From: Parapedobacter defluvii
Lineage (GTDB): Bacteria; Bacteroidota; Bacteroidia; Sphingobacteriales; Sphingobacteriaceae
Length of the DNA stretch: 64,000 nucleotides
Assembly (NCBI RefSeq): GCF_014642075.1
Contig: NZ_BMIK01000015.1
Coordinates: 1-64,000, forward strand
Direction: 5' to 3'
Shown: positions 1 to 6,503 of the stretch, one piece after another
How the letters are laid out: each line of letters opens with the position of its first letter
How positions within the stretch are numbered: position 1 is the stretch's first letter
The notes under the pieces: generated by a model
What the model was told of the DNA's origin: nothing
Databases searched by the model: none
Seen by the model: the letters and a program-made list of their open reading frames with translations, nothing else
Made by a program: the position numbers and the translations under genes

Positions 1-197
1 TAAACTTTCTTCTTGATTTCTTCATTCTCAACTGCTAATTTAAACATTTATGCAGTTGTCCAGTATTTGGGGAGTATCACATATTTCTATCGAGCTGCCA
101 ATCATTTGATCAAAACCTCACTCGCTTCAGATTCAAATCACATTGTTTTTAAAGATAAAATGTTTATAAATAATATCCAAATAAAAGCTACAACAAG

Positions 198-350
198 AAG
201 CCCCGAAACGGGGAGAATCGGGGCTTGCAAACTAACCAATTATAAACCTAAATTATGAAAAGACAAATTTTACTAACTGACTATATAACGCATTCCGACC
301 CCGCTTTGTTACAGCGGGATTGTTAAGATATGTTAAAAAGACAATAGCGT
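198..350 (+). repeat. Dispersed hairpin/small-ORF element, copy A
   Basis: Seen: a 9-bp stem (198-206 with 218-226, AAGCCCCGA/TCGGGGCTT) encloses a second possible stem, CCCCG-AAA-CGGGG (201-213), so the two folds exclude each other. An AU-rich leader (227-254) follows, then a 23-codon ORF and a conserved trailer with TGTTAA and AGACAATA. The same order recurs at 3119 and 48495 with about 90% identity through the leader. There is no U-tract after the hairpin, so it is not a textbook terminator. It runs straight into a worn copy of the second repeat family at 361. Function is unknown. Confidence 0.85.
255..326 (+). CDS. Conserved 23-aa small ORF, copy A
   Basis: Predicted peptide starts MKRQILLTDYIT and ends LLQRDC. 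It aligns without gaps to the 23-codon ORFs at 3177 and 48556, with variable residues at 13-17 and 22. Among the 18 conserved codons the three copies show four synonymous changes and one conservative replacement (Ile5/Phe5), which suggests translation. The start follows the fixed AAATT of the leader. No signal peptide or family is recognised. It could be a leader peptide, a small regulatory protein, or an RNA whose conservation mimics coding. Expression is unproven. Confidence 0.5.
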   Translation: MKRQILLTDYITHSDPALLQRDC

Positions 351-360
351 GATAAAAAGA

Positions 361-412
361 GAAACCTGTTACCTGAAAGATAATGGAAATCCGCCCCAAT
401 GGGGTTAGGATC
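361..412 (+). repeat. Second repeat family, worn copy
   Basis: This copy begins like the near-identical 79-nt elements at 8980 and 17041 (GAAACC-GTTACCTGAAAGATAA, then CCGCCCCAATGGGGTTAGG) and then diverges. In its first stem the arms have changed from CCCGTTA/TAACGGG to CCTGTTA/TAATGG. G-C pairs have become G-U wobbles, so the stem is mostly kept. It lies directly after copy A of the first family. Confidence 0.7.
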
Positions 413-426
413 AATCCGTACTAAGT

Positions 427-491
427 GTCTCGTCCTAAAAACACTTTACAGATTTAACCATTAATCCTAAAAGAACTTTACAGGACAAGAC
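427..491. repeat. Small inverted-repeat element with internal direct repeats
   Basis: Ends GTCTCGTCCT (427-436) and AGGACAAGAC (482-491) pair in 9 of 10 positions. Inside are two 18-nt direct repeats, CCTAAAAACACTTTACAG and CCTAAAAGAACTTTACAG, 33 nt apart. This looks like the two ends of a lost insertion sequence or a miniature element, but no transposase or target duplication was identified. Confidence 0.35.
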
Positions 492-561
492 ATGTGCGGC
501 ACAAGGCAAATATCTTTACATATGAATAGTGGCCACAAACACACGTTGATTTTTGATTTTA

Positions 562-590
562 GGGAAATGGCTGGTGCGTAGCCATTTCCT
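562..590. terminator. Strong hairpin, terminator-like
   Basis: A 10-bp perfect stem, GGAAATGGCT (563-572) with AGCCATTTCC (80-89 of the same hundred, i.e. 580-589), has a 7-nt loop. It is followed by TTATT and preceded by TTTTGATTTT, so it could terminate in either direction. No gene ends nearby in the visible sequence, so it may be a remnant of deleted DNA. Confidence 0.45.
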
Positions 591-799
591 TATTGAAGTT
601 TGGATTTCAATAAATTAGTTTTTACTTTTAGCGAAACCAATTGTGACCTGGGCCTGAAGTAAACGGGAATTTTGCTGAATAGAACAGGTGATTGTTTAAC
701 GCCTTGTGTGGCGAGGTTGGACATTCTATTTAGAGGTTAATGGTTATAGCGATTTCCAGTTCTTTAAAAGTGCCGAGGTGTTGAATAATCTAAACAATC

Positions 800-824
800 T
801 TGAAGTCGCAAATTGCGACCTCAA
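800..824. promoter_or_regulatory. Near-palindrome upstream of ORF6N gene
   Basis: TTGAAGTCGCAA-A-TTGCGAC-c-TCAA pairs in 11 of 12 positions and matches the core of the palindrome inside the gene at 1067-1097. It ends 23 nt before the start codon. It could be an operator for the ORF6N protein or debris from a duplicated ORF6N gene. Nothing in the sequence decides between these. Confidence 0.4.
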
Positions 825-847
825 ACAACAATACGACATGTAAGCCT

Positions 848-1435
848 ATGAGTAAAACACAAAACGAAACCATCAAGAAAACCGTGATACCTGACGAGGT
901 AGTTATCAACAAAATATACCTTGTACGTGATCAAAAAGTGATGCTCGACAGCGACTTAGCAGAATTGTACGGGGTCGAAACCAAGCGACTGAACGAACAG
1001 GTCCGCCGTAATATGGCGAGGTTTCCGGAGGATTTCATGTTCACCCTCACCCGCGACGAATTTGAAAACTTGAAGTCGCAAATTGCGACTTCAAGTTGGG
1101 GAGGTAGGCGCAAGTTACCCAACGCTTTTACCGAGCATGGCGTGCTAATGCTATCAAGCGTGTTAAACAGCGAACGGGCGATACAGGTAAATATCCAGAT
1201 TATGCGCATCTACACCAAAATAAGGGAGATGCTGCTTGCGCACAAGGACGTATTCCTCCGCGAGGAACAGGTGGAATTAATAAGTTTTATGAAGCCGAAG
1301 AATATAACTGCCGCTCAGAAAAGACTTTTTGCAAATTGCAAGATTCTTTCGATTGATATGAAGAACAACGGGCGGGATAGGGCGGACGATTCCTTGAAAA
1401 AGTTCCGTATATTTATACTTGGTTTCTTGTGGTAA
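848..1435 (+). CDS. ORF6N-domain (KilA-N type) protein, 3' end replaced
   Basis: ORF6N domains are phage- and mobile-element-associated DNA-binding modules. Residues about 16-145 match the family: KIYLVRDQKVMLDSDLAELY, then TKRLNEQVRRN, FPEDFMF, SSWGGRRKLP and AFTEHGV. I chose the ATG at 848 because codons before it are not family-like. After the conserved EEQVE (about 1275) the usual C-terminal helix is gone. The ORF continues out of frame through a ParE-like remnant to a stop at 1433-1435, so the gene is truncated. A 31-nt perfect palindrome lies inside it (1067-1097) and a near copy sits about 25 nt before the start. Whether a working protein is made is doubtful. Confidence 0.7.
   Translation: MSKTQNETIKKTVIPDEVVINKIYLVRDQKVMLDSDLAELYGVETKRLNEQVRRNMARFPEDFMFTLTRDEFENLKSQIATSSWGGRRKLPNAFTEHGVLMLSSVLNSERAIQVNIQIMRIYTKIREMLLAHKDVFLREEQVELISFMKPKNITAAQKRLFANCKILSIDMKNNGRDRADDSLKKFRIFILGFLW
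1067..1097. repeat. 31-nt perfect palindrome inside ORF6N gene
   Basis: Arms AACTTGAAGTCGCAA and TTGCGACTTCAAGTT pair perfectly around a single central A. The segment encodes the NLKSQIATS part of the ORF6N domain. A shorter relative with one mismatch lies at 800-824, upstream of the start codon. Confidence 0.9.
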
Positions 1436-1436
1436 A
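1282..1436 (+). pseudogene. ParE/RelE-type toxin remnant
   Basis: Read in the frame starting at 1282, codons give KFYEAEEY, then YEEQRAG (1357-1377), GGRFLEKV and YIYTWFLV. This resembles the mid-part of ParE-family toxins (YEEQRAGLGERFL is a common core). There are in-frame stops at 1354-1356 and 1378-1380 and no start, so it is debris. It overlaps the 3' end of the ORF6N reading frame. The core shares about 35 of 40 bases with a second remnant at 6336-6389. Confidence 0.6.
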
Positions 1437-1490
1437 TAGCCTATTTCAAGATTTTGGCATTGTATTTTTACCGATTTAAACATACTTACG

Positions 1491-2054
1491 ATGAAAGCAA
1501 AAAATAAAGTTTTAATAATTGTCTGTTCTGCCGGCTTAGTGGTTCTTTTCAATTCCTGTGTCTCTATCCCAAAAAACGCGAAGGCGATAAGGAACTTTGA
1601 TGTGAATAAATATTTAGGCACTTGGTATGAAATTGCCCGTTTTGATTTTCGTTTTGAAAAGGATCTGGACAATGTTTCCGCTCAGTATACCCTTAATAAC
1701 AAAGGTAATATTACGGTGTTGAATAGTGGTTATAACTATAAAAAAGGAGAATGGGAAAAAGCGCAAGGAAAAGCGAAATTCAGAAGAGATAAAGATATTG
1801 CAGAATTGAAAGTAAGTTTTTTTGGTCCTTTTTATGCCGGTTATAATGTGCTGGCGTTGGATGAGAATTACCAATATGCGTTGGTTTGTGGAAAAAACTT
1901 GAATTACCTGTGGATTTTATCGAGAGAGAAGACGATTCCCGAGGAGGTTAAGACTAATTACCTGAGGCTTGCCGAGGAAATTGGCTTTGATACCACTAAT
2001 TTGATTTGGGTAAAACAGGACAGAAACGACAATCCGTATTTGGTTGAAAAATAA
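1491..2054 (+). CDS. blc: Lipocalin family lipoprotein (Blc-like)
   Basis: This is a 187-aa outer-membrane lipoprotein of the bacterial lipocalin (Blc) family, proteins that bind fatty acids or lysophospholipids during envelope stress. Seen: signal peptide with lipobox ending in Cys23 (LFNSC); the lipocalin signature KYLGTWYEIARFDFRFEK at about 40-57; NVSAQYTLN; and a YLWILSRE strand near the C-terminus. The length is normal for the family. A degraded copy of the hairpin repeat lies 30 nt after the stop. Confidence 0.92.
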   Translation: MKAKNKVLIIVCSAGLVVLFNSCVSIPKNAKAIRNFDVNKYLGTWYEIARFDFRFEKDLDNVSAQYTLNNKGNITVLNSGYNYKKGEWEKAQGKAKFRRDKDIAELKVSFFGPFYAGYNVLALDENYQYALVCGKNLNYLWILSREKTIPEEVKTNYLRLAEEIGFDTTNLIWVKQDRNDNPYLVEK

Positions 2055-2083
2055 GGTCTCCACAAAACAAAAGATTCTAAAAA

Positions 2084-2109
2084 CAAGGCCTCGAAACGGG
2101 GAGAATCGG
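2084..2109 (+). repeat. Hairpin element, degraded copy E
   Basis: AGGCCTCGAAACGGGGAGAATCGG matches the hairpin core of the 198/3119/48495 family but has lost the closing GGGGCTT, the leader and the small ORF. It lies 30 nt after the lipocalin stop. Confidence 0.5.
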
Positions 2110-2204
2110 AAACATAAACACTATACACGGTTTGACGAATAGAAATTGATTGCTAATTTTAACAGCGAATCATGAGAGGATCAACAAACTGAAACTAACT
2201 ATTT

Positions 2205-2627
2205 ATGATAACCGTAAACCCATACCTCTATTTCAACGGGAATTGCGAAGAGGCTTTCGATTTCTACAAATCAGTATTTAAATCTGAATTCAATTTTATA
2301 GACCGATATAAGGATGTGCCGCAAAATAACCGCAGGTTGTTTACTGACCAGGACCATAAGATTATGCACATTTCCCTTCCGATCAGCAGCAAAACCACAT
2401 TGATGGGTGCAGACAATACGGCGCTGTTTAATCAACCGGTGTCAACGAGCAATTTCTCCTTATCGATCAATACGGACAACAAAGACGAGGCCGACACGCT
2501 ATTTCAAAGCCTATCCGAGGGCGGGGAAATTAAACTGCCAATGAACGAAACTTTCTGGGGTTCATACTACGGAATTGTGACCGATAAATTCGGCATCAAT
2601 TGGAAAATAAGCTTCGGGTCGGATTAA
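2205..2627 (+). CDS. VOC (PhnB-like glyoxalase) family protein
   Basis: A 140-aa single-module protein of the vicinal oxygen chelate superfamily, PhnB/3-demethylubiquinone methyltransferase-like branch. Characteristic features: NPYLYFNGNCEEAFDFYKSV at residues 5-24, IMHISLPI, MGADN, a C-terminal FWGSYYGIVTDKFGINW. The substrate is unknown. An ORF6N gene fragment begins 1 nt after the stop, so the region downstream has been rearranged. Confidence 0.88.
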   Translation: MITVNPYLYFNGNCEEAFDFYKSVFKSEFNFIDRYKDVPQNNRRLFTDQDHKIMHISLPISSKTTLMGADNTALFNQPVSTSNFSLSINTDNKDEADTLFQSLSEGGEIKLPMNETFWGSYYGIVTDKFGINWKISFGSD

Positions 2628-2628
2628 T

Positions 2629-2796
2629 GGAGATCAAAAAGTAATGCTTGACAGCGATTTGACTGATTTGTATGGAACAACGACCAAACGTTTAAATGAG
2701 CAAGTCAGACGTAACATCGCCCGCTTTCCGGAAGATTTTATGTTTCAATTGAACGAAGAAGAATGGGAATCTATTTCAACTGGAGGGAAGCACTGA
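2629..2796 (+). pseudogene. ORF6N-domain gene fragment
   Basis: The translation begins GDQKVMLDSDLTDLYG, continues TKRLNEQVRRNIARFPEDFM and ends in EEEWES before an unrelated tail and a TGA at 2794. It corresponds to the N-terminal half of an ORF6N domain, without a start codon. The break falls just before the position that is the palindrome in the intact copy at 1067. The following membrane-protein gene starts inside this fragment. Confidence 0.75.
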
Positions 2797-3098
2797 GGCC
2801 GTTGAACCTGATTAATCGGCAGATGACGCTGGCACACGTATTCTTCATTGCGCTGACCGTTTTTATGATGGGCTTGCTATGCGTAATGCATACGGAGGAC
2901 CTCATCACAACCCGCATGGGTAAGACAATTTCCTTGGGTTTGGGCATTTTTTGGATAATCCGGCTGCTGATCCAGTTTTTTGGATACTCCTCAGAGCTTT
3001 GGCGAGGGAAGGTATTCGAAACGACTGTGCATGTGGTGTTTAGCTTATTGTGGATATATTTCAGCGCTATGTTTCTTTTAGTTGCGATAGCTAGGTGA
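2763..3098 (+). CDS. Small integral membrane protein, function unknown
   Basis: A 111-aa protein with three predicted membrane segments (about residues 25-42, 56-75 and 88-110) and the charged stretch GYSSELWRGKVFE between the last two. I know of no assigned function. Its ATG at 2763 lies within the ORF6N fragment, so the original 5' end may have been lost. Family-like sequence seems to begin around residue 9 (ALRPLNLINRQ). Repeat copy B follows 20 nt after the stop. Confidence 0.7.
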   Translation: MGIYFNWREALRPLNLINRQMTLAHVFFIALTVFMMGLLCVMHTEDLITTRMGKTISLGLGIFWIIRLLIQFFGYSSELWRGKVFETTVHVVFSLLWIYFSAMFLLVAIAR

Positions 3099-3118
3099 TG
3101 CGTTATCAGGTCAAAAAC

Positions 3119-3275
3119 AAAGCCCCGAAACGGGGAGAATCGGGGCTTGCAAACTAACCAATTATAAACCTAAATTATGAAAAGACAAATTTTATTAACT
3201 GATTATATAACGCGTTACAGCGGCGGATTGTTACAACGAATCTGTTAAGATTTGTTAAATAGACAATACGATGAC
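3119..3275 (+). repeat. Dispersed hairpin/small-ORF element, copy B
   Basis: The hairpin stem is 3120-3128 with 3140-3148, and the alternative stem is CCCCG-AAA-CGGGG at 3123-3135. Leader, 23-codon ORF and trailer follow in the same order as copy A. Identity to copy A is complete from the hairpin through the leader to about codon 6 of the ORF. The trailer matches up to about 3275 and then diverges. Confidence 0.87.
3177..3248 (+). CDS. Conserved 23-aa small ORF, copy B
   Basis: Predicted peptide starts MKRQILLTDYIT and ends LLQRIC, the same length as the other two copies. Compared with copy A, codons 7, 9, 20 and 21 differ only synonymously (CTA/TTA, GAC/GAT, CAG/CAA, CGG/CGA). Codons 13-17 and 22 are free to vary. 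The last sense codon is always TGT (Cys). Function unknown. Confidence 0.5.
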   Translation: MKRQILLTDYITRYSGGLLQRIC

Positions 3276-3376
3276 TAAAAAAGAACCCTTAGCACGAAGG
3301 CACGAATTTATTTTTATCTTTTGGCTGATTGCATACAGCTCTTCAATGAGCTGAACAATATAACACAGATGTTATC

Positions 3377-4087
3377 TTATTTATTCGGTAGTTCATCAAG
3401 CAGGGATTTCCCAAAAGTATCCAATTTTCCGTTGTCTGCTACGATATATACCAATTGCTGTATAGCGGCGGCTAAAGGGCCGTCCTTATTAATATCCCCG
3501 CTTGCCTCCAGGTTTTTAGTTTCCAATTTTTTTATAAGATCGAGCATAGGTGCGTATTGTGTTACCGGTCCAATCCTGTATAAATCTCCTACGCCAGGAA
3601 AAAATCTTGACCCATTTAAACATTGTGCCCTTATTGGAACATACAGATATTGTTCAGCAGGTATCTCGCGACTGACTTTTTGAACAAGAATGCCATTCTG
3701 TATTTTTGTTTCTTTGGAAATAAAAATCAGCCCTGGGGGAAGCTGTAAATTAACGGGTTGTTTTGAGCTATTTCTGAATAACAGACATAACGGAACATAT
3801 CCCTCTGCCGGAGCTCCTACCCTGGGTTCCCCATTGCAATCGGTTTCATCTATAGGGTTGTATGGCTCTATTCCTTCCAAAGTTACACCTGTAGGTAATA
3901 TAAGCGGTGTCCCTTCCGGTTCTTCCTCTGAACCAGCGAATCCTTTGGCGGGTACAAAATCGGAGGTGTCCTCTTCGTCGTCACGCTGGTAGTTGTCCTT
4001 GCTACAACTGGAAATAATCAGTAAGCTTACTATAAAAATAGTTAGTGGCTGTAAAAATTTCGGTTTCATCAGTTCTTGCTTTTTCAT
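3377..4087 (-). CDS. Putative lipoprotein, function unknown
   Basis: A 236-aa predicted lipoprotein: signal segment with lipobox IISSC (Cys at about 28), then an acidic linker (DDEEDTSDF). No known domain was recognised. The mature part contains two Cys residues in the middle (DETDCNGEP and VPLCLLF) and a later AQCLNGSRFFPGVGD. A second start (MKPKFLQ, 4069) is equally plausible and gives a more usual signal peptide. No operon partner is evident. Confidence 0.7.
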   Translation of the reverse strand: MKKQELMKPKFLQPLTIFIVSLLIISSCSKDNYQRDDEEDTSDFVPAKGFAGSEEEPEGTPLILPTGVTLEGIEPYNPIDETDCNGEPRVGAPAEGYVPLCLLFRNSSKQPVNLQLPPGLIFISKETKIQNGILVQKVSREIPAEQYLYVPIRAQCLNGSRFFPGVGDLYRIGPVTQYAPMLDLIKKLETKNLEASGDINKDGPLAAAIQQLVYIVADNGKLDTFGKSLLDELPNK

Positions 4088-4354
4088 ATTCTGTTCGTAA
4101 AAAAAGCGAAGCTACTTTTACCTGATAACTGTGCCAATTATCAAAGATGGATAACCGATTCCTGACGACAAACAACATATTGGGCGTTAAAAAAGTCATT
4201 AGGCAGTTCCTTTGGTGTGTTAATCTTTTTCGAAAAAAACAACGGCAGACGCGGGCTTCCGTACTGGTACAAAAGGAAGCGTGTAGCCATCATACCGAGT
4301 GTATTTGTATGGGGTTAGTTAAAAGATGGTCGCGTTATACTTTTCGCCCTACAT

Positions 4355-5356
4355 TTACAAATAGAAAAGTCCGATCATTGCGATAACATATACGCCCGCG
4401 GCTATCCAAGAATCCGTACCGATACCCCCGTATCGCTTATTGCTTTTGATGAGCATTCCGGAGAGGAATATGAGCGTAATCAGCATGGCCACGCCGGTAA
4501 GGTATATATTTACGTTATCTGCACTAGGCAATACCGCATTATTTGTAATAAGCGTAGTGGGGATAAATAATACGGGCAGGAAGACGTTGCCGCCAAATAT
4601 ATCGCTGATAATGGGTTGATAGGATTTATTGCGAACAAAAGCCAGCCCCCCGGAAATTTCCGGCAACGAGGTTACCAGTGCCAATATCGTTGCGCCAAAG
4701 ATAACGCCGTCTATCTGATAGTGGGATGCAATGGCGGAACTGGTGGCCTCCAATAATACACCAAACACCAATACGATGGCAGACACGACAATGAGCCATA
4801 TTAGTGCAGAAGTTCGGGTAAATGCTATTTTCGGCTTATCTTTAGGTGGAACCGGATTGCTTTTCTGAAATTTTTTCATCGCAAAGACACTAAGGACCCA
4901 CATGAAGCCGATGAGCACCTCGGGGGGCGTTATTCTTGCAAAAAGTAGGGACGTGCGGAATTGATGCCCAATAACGACCATGGTTAAGATAGCAACCAGG
5001 AAGAGCCCCTGGAGGATGCTGGTCTCGCTGCTGGTTAGTGTGGATAGTGGTTTGCGTTGTTTTCTTGAGGCAAAATCGAATAAGACCAACAGCACCGATT
5101 GTATGGCAATACCTCCGAGGATATTTCCCGTCGCCAAGCCAACATCGCCTTTCAGTGCTCCATTCGTAATGATAGCTATTTCCGGTAAATTGGTGACCAC
5201 TGCTAGGATAAGCGTCCCGCCGAATGCGCTGCCCAGCTTGAATTCCGCATCTATGAAATCGACAAGATCAGAAAGTTTGGTGCAAAAATACCAGATGGTA
5301 CCAGACGCGATAATAAATACGATAATATTTAATGTAATTCCAAATTCCAACTCCAT
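4355..5356 (-). CDS. Sodium/calcium exchanger-type (CaCA) membrane protein
   Basis: A 333-aa polytopic inner-membrane protein of the Ca2+/cation antiporter superfamily, with two homologous halves of about five helices. Seen: alpha-1-like repeat TNLPEIAIITNG followed by ATGNILGGIAIQSV in the first half, and alpha-2-like TSLPEISGGLAFV followed by ISDIFGGNVFLPVLF in the second. Family knowledge predicts cation export driven by Na+ or H+; which ion is not visible here. The 268 bases between this gene's stop and the lipoprotein gene at 4087 show no convincing gene. Confidence 0.88.
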   Translation of the reverse strand: MELEFGITLNIIVFIIASGTIWYFCTKLSDLVDFIDAEFKLGSAFGGTLILAVVTNLPEIAIITNGALKGDVGLATGNILGGIAIQSVLLVLFDFASRKQRKPLSTLTSSETSILQGLFLVAILTMVVIGHQFRTSLLFARITPPEVLIGFMWVLSVFAMKKFQKSNPVPPKDKPKIAFTRTSALIWLIVVSAIVLVFGVLLEATSSAIASHYQIDGVIFGATILALVTSLPEISGGLAFVRNKSYQPIISDIFGGNVFLPVLFIPTTLITNNAVLPSADNVNIYLTGVAMLITLIFLSGMLIKSNKRYGGIGTDSWIAAGVYVIAMIGLFYL

Positions 5357-5608
5357 CTTATCGTAGTTGCTTAAATTTTTGACCTCGCTTGTAATGCTCC
5401 CTCAGTTAGCTATTTCCAAAACTAAATAATTCAAATCAAAAGCCCTTGATATAAGTTAGCGGGTTACAGGTTGGTCTATTCCGGAAGGCAACATCTCTTA
5501 TTCGGAGTCAAAATTGATAGGCAAGCGAAACACAGAATGCTGATGCTGCACAGAAAAATTTTTATTTGATTAGTCTAAATTCCGAACCGACTAGGTTAAT
5601 AACAAGAT

Positions 5609-5941
5609 ATGAAAATTTTACTGTTATTTGTAGGGTGTATTTTATTATCTTTAGTTGGTTGTTCGCAGGATATCATCGAGCGATCAAGAACTTTTGAAAT
5701 TAAAACGTATAACATATCACTTAATAAGGAAAGAAAACATCTATCCAATAGAAGTAGGCCTCTCCTTTCAAATGATTTATCCACATTAGATACTATCCTT
5801 GTGGACAAAGGCTATGACTTCCAATACGGGACCGGGGCTGACATTTTTTTTAGTGTAAAAATCGAATACCTATTAGAAAGTCGCTTCTCCCAAGATTCCG
5901 TAAAGTTGACACCTGTAATGGCGCTAGCAAAAAAGCGATGA
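5609..5941 (+). CDS. Putative lipoprotein, 3' end probably replaced
   Basis: The ORF encodes 110 aa with a lipobox (SLVGC, Cys18) and no recognised domain. From about 5878 onward the same DNA, read in another frame, is the start of the Abi-family pseudogene. The last 20-odd residues (from about YLLES) are therefore probably not original, and the gene is likely truncated by that junction. Product uncertain. Confidence 0.5.
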   Translation: MKILLLFVGCILLSLVGCSQDIIERSRTFEIKTYNISLNKERKHLSNRSRPLLSNDLSTLDTILVDKGYDFQYGTGADIFFSVKIEYLLESRFSQDSVKLTPVMALAKKR

Positions 5942-6340
5942 CGCTATATCGGAAAAACCTCAGATTATCACAGTAATTATTCACAATTATCAGCTGCTTT
6001 GAAATTGCCTTACGAAACAAGGTTAACACCGTCTATAGAAACGCATATGGTGCCGAATGGCAAAAAAATGCTGCGATAAATGGCATGTTTGACAATCAAA
6101 ACTGTCGACATACGAAAGCCATTATTCTACAATGTCTTAAGAAGCCAAACCACAATTACACGCCTGCTAAGCTTATCGCAGAAATGGACTTTGGCTTTGG
6201 CGTTACTTGTTCGCTCAACCACAATTCCATGCTGGTGGTAAAATTCTACTTAAAGTATATCAAAGGGCTTGTCCTGCTAATTGCTTTACTCCTGCCAATT
6301 AATGAATATTTAAACGCAATAATAGGAAACTTTAGTTAAT
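5878..6340 (+). pseudogene. Abi-family (Abi_2-like) abortive infection gene, decayed
   Basis: Read from 5878: KSLLPRFRK, KKAMTLYRKNLRLSQ, a TAA stop at 5974, then LFTIISCFEIALRNKV, YGAEWQKN and AKLIAEMDFGFG. These are the landmarks of Abi-like proteins (FEIALRN helix, then AELxFGFW). After DFGF the frame shifts and gives WRYLFAQPQFHAGGKILLKV. A second shift returns to NEYLNAII before a stop at about 6338. One stop and two frameshifts make it a pseudogene. The 84-codon ORF starting at 6085 is only a piece of it. Family members are implicated in phage resistance; this one cannot be active. Confidence 0.82.
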
Positions 6341-6389
6341 TTGGTATGAAGAGCAACGGGCGGGGTTGGGCGAACGATTGCTAACATAG
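6336..6389 (+). pseudogene. ParE-type toxin remnant, second copy
   Basis: The codons give LIWYEEQRAGLGERLLT and then TAG. This is the conserved helical core of ParE-family toxins with nothing else of the gene around it. It follows directly on the Abi pseudogene and matches the remnant at 1357-1396 over about 40 bases. Confidence 0.6.
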
Positions 6390-6503
6390 CCACAAAAATA
6401 TTAAAAGGTTGTTTGTTGCGTATACTATACTATCTGGAGAATTCAATGTTTATATGCTTATTTCCCAGTTAGATATCTTCGCCAGTAGCAGCTAATTCTT
6501 ATG

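Noticed and set aside
1-47. Possible minus-strand gene start (MFKLAVENEEIKKKV) running off the left edge
   Set aside because: Only 15 codons are visible, with no promoter or ribosome site. A coiled-coil-like stretch is not enough to call a gene.
198-226. Reading the GC hairpin as an ordinary Rho-independent terminator
   Set aside because: No U-tract follows, conservation continues for more than 100 nt past it, and a second fold is possible. A terminator role alone does not explain it, though it may contribute.
13-258. 81-codon plus-strand ORF at the left edge
   Set aside because: Its composition is not protein-like, and it runs through the conserved hairpin and leader of repeat copy A, which explain that sequence better.
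3270-3353. 27-codon ORF after repeat copy B (MTKKEPLARR...)
   Set aside because: It starts in the repeat trailer and has no counterpart after copies A or C, so there is no support for translation.
4147-4386. 79-codon ORF between the CaCA exchanger and the lipoprotein
   Set aside because: No family resemblance and an unusual Arg/Cys-rich composition. It overlaps the end of the exchanger gene on the other strand.
6085-6339. 84-codon ORF taken as a separate hypothetical protein
   Set aside because: It is a frame piece of the Abi pseudogene. Conserved Abi sequence continues upstream of its ATG and, after DFGF, in another frame.
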